The notes under the pieces: generated by a model
Told to the model about the DNA's origin: nothing
Seen by the model: the letters and a program-made list of their open reading frames with translations, nothing else
Databases searched by the model: none
Translations under genes and position numbers: made by a program
DNA from: Prevotella sp.
GTDB taxonomy: Bacteria; Bacteroidota; Bacteroidia; Bacteroidales; Bacteroidaceae
DNA length: 53,433 nucleotides
NCBI GenBank assembly: GCA_017471465.1
Contig: JAFUTI010000036.1
Coordinates: 1-53,433, forward strand
Reading direction: 5' to 3'
In this document: positions 52,065 through 53,433 of the stretch, piece by piece
Position numbering within the stretch: position 1 is the first letter of the stretch
Layout: every line of letters begins with the position of its first letter

Positions 52065-53433
52065 ATGAAACAGTACAAGCAATCATTGGGGGCTATATTG
52101 GTCATCATATTGTCCGTCGCCTATCAGGTGCACTGTGCCATCCACGGCTTCGACCTGACGGACGAAGGCTACCTCATGTCGCTCTACCACTGGTTCGGCA
52201 CCGACATCGACTTTGCCCAAGGAGCCGGCGGCTATCCCCTGACTTGCTATCTAGGATGGACGCTCGACCATCTGTTCCCGGATGGCGGTATCCTGGGTAT
52301 GCGTCTCTGGGGTGTGCTGATTGTCACACTCACCGAAATCATCGTCTACCTTTACCTGAAACGCTACTTTGAGCCCAAGATGATACTTATAGGCCTGCTG
52401 CTGCAGACCATCTTCGTGGCGGGCGACCCCAAGCCCTTCGGCTACAACACACTGACAGCCTTTATTGGCATCATGGCCCTCATACTCATCTGCGAAGGAA
52501 CGCTACGGCGACACTTCTTTCTGATGTTTGGAGGCGGTCTGCTGCTAGGCGCCAATGTCTTCATACGCCTGCCGAACCTCGCCTGTCTCGCGTTCCTCAT
52601 CATACCATTCCTTGTCAGGCCCCATGAGACGATGCAACTGAAACTCCGCCAGAGCGCCATCCATGCACTGACAATAGGCTTCGGCTTTATCAGCGCGGCT
52701 GTCATCGTCTGGGAACTCCTGGTCTATTGGGGAGCCGACAAACTGACAGTGGAACTTATCACATCCATTCCTGAGACCCTTGGCGGCGACAGCACTCATG
52801 CTTCGGGAGCACTGCTGACAAAATACATAGACAACTACCTGAGTTGCATCTGGCACTTCGCGGTGTTCTGCCTGCTGGCCAACGTGGCTGGTCTGGCACT
52901 CCGCATGAGAAACCGCCTGTTGGGACTTTTAGGACTGACAATTGTCGTGTTCTTCCTCTACCAGAACACCTATATGCGCAGTAATATGCTGGGCAACACC
53001 CTCTTGGCGATGATGAACGGTCTGGGACTCTTCGGTGCCCTCTACTATTACAACAAGACTACCGACAAGCGTACCATTGCAGCCAGCGCCATCATCATGT
53101 CGCTGGCACTGCCCTTAGGCAGTGACGGCGGCTTCCAGACAATGTGGACGGGTACGTGGCTGATGTTGCCCATCGGCCTCTGCGGTATCTACGACTTTTT
53201 ACGTGCCTCTGCTGATAAGCAGAATACCATCTACATGCTCTTCTGCTCACCCAGTGCGAAGAACAGCCAGACAGGAGTAAAGATACCCGCTGCACGCATC
53301 AAATACGGCTATGTCTTTTGTCTGCTGACATTGTTGGTTACGACCTTTATCAAGATAGAGCACAAGGTGTATTACGACCCAGGAAACCGTATCGCCAAGG
53401 TTTATCCTATCAATAGTTCTAAGGCTAAAGGAA
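52065..53433 (+). CDS. Polytopic membrane protein, GT-C-like (partial, runs off right edge)
   Basis: 456 codons are present with no stop before the window end. MKQYKQSLGAILVIILSVAY begins the first of about ten hydrophobic helices. The first periplasmic loop holds FDLTDEGYLMSLY, an acidic D-x-x-D-E arrangement directly after helix 1 that resembles the metal/sugar-binding loop of GT-C glycosyltransferases using lipid-linked sugars. The later helices (YLYLKRYFEPKMILIGLLLQ, then FIRLPNLACLAFLIIPFLV) also fit such enzymes. The family assignment is by pattern only; a transporter or O-antigen-type protein remains possible. It has its own promoter and seems independent of the starch locus. Confidence 0.7.
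   Translation, partial: MKQYKQSLGAILVIILSVAYQVHCAIHGFDLTDEGYLMSLYHWFGTDIDFAQGAGGYPLTCYLGWTLDHLFPDGGILGMRLWGVLIVTLTEIIVYLYLKRYFEPKMILIGLLLQTIFVAGDPKPFGYNTLTAFIGIMALILICEGTLRRHFFLMFGGGLLLGANVFIRLPNLACLAFLIIPFLVRPHETMQLKLRQSAIHALTIGFGFISAAVIVWELLVYWGADKLTVELITSIPETLGGDSTHASGALLTKYIDNYLSCIWHFAVFCLLANVAGLALRMRNRLLGLLGLTIVVFFLYQNTYMRSNMLGNTLLAMMNGLGLFGALYYYNKTTDKRTIAASAIIMSLALPLGSDGGFQTMWTGTWLMLPIGLCGIYDFLRASADKQNTIYMLFCSPSAKNSQTGVKIPAARIKYGYVFCLLTLLVTTFIKIEHKVYYDPGNRIAKVYPINSSKAKG

Overview
The window is a stretch of chromosome from a Bacteroidales bacterium, most likely a Prevotella-like member of the Prevotellaceae. Evidence: the 5' end of a 16S rRNA gene at the left edge, many promoters of the Bacteroidetes type (TAnnTTTG at -7, sometimes with TTTG/TTG about 20 bp upstream), several SusC/SusD outer-membrane pairs, T9SS-like C-terminal domains and a type I sus starch locus. 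The genus is an inference.

Layout. 1-3.1 kb: 16S rRNA start (minus strand) with its promoter, an HUH (Y1) transposase of the REP-associated type with an extra C-terminal domain, a secreted protein with a sorting-like C-terminus, and a 52-residue small protein ending at a bidirectional terminator. 3.1-11.1 kb: an OmpA-type lipoprotein diverging from an apparent operon of M1 aminopeptidase, purL and two chrA half-transporters. Two GC-rich palindromic elements sit in this operon. One lies in frame inside purL and one forms the purL/chrA junction. 11.1-28.1 kb: one minus-strand operon of seven envelope genes, with two SusC/SusD pairs and three fasciclin-domain lipoproteins and no degradative enzyme. 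28.1-32.1 kb: a single 1295-residue secreted protein with three similar beta-rich modules.

32.2-51.6 kb is a starch/maltodextrin locus in two divergent halves. The minus half encodes a LacI-family regulator, a GxxExxY protein, an MFS maltose-type transporter, and the operon malQ-susB-pulA-susA. The plus half encodes SusC, SusD and two SusE/SusF-like starch-binding lipoproteins. A perfect palindromic LacI-type operator lies midway between the lacI and susC promoters and a near-copy lies upstream of malQ. In all three cases the operator centre is 61.5-62.5 bp from the -7 box, which suggests activation rather than simple repression. The expected cycle is: SusE/F/D bind starch at the surface, SusC imports oligosaccharides, SusA, PulA and SusB cut them in the periplasm, the MFS porter takes up maltose-type sugars, and MalQ rearranges them in the cytoplasm. 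No surface amylase of the SusG type is seen in the window.

51.6-53.4 kb: a repeat-rich 500-bp intergenic region (terminator, three 21-bp tandem units, nested inverted repeats), then the 5' part of a polytopic membrane protein that runs off the right edge.

From the sequence, the items most worth a second look are the in-frame palindromic element in purL, the fixed operator spacing in the starch locus, the GxxExxY gene bracketed by inverted GACAAC repeats, and the fasciclin-SusC/D operon.
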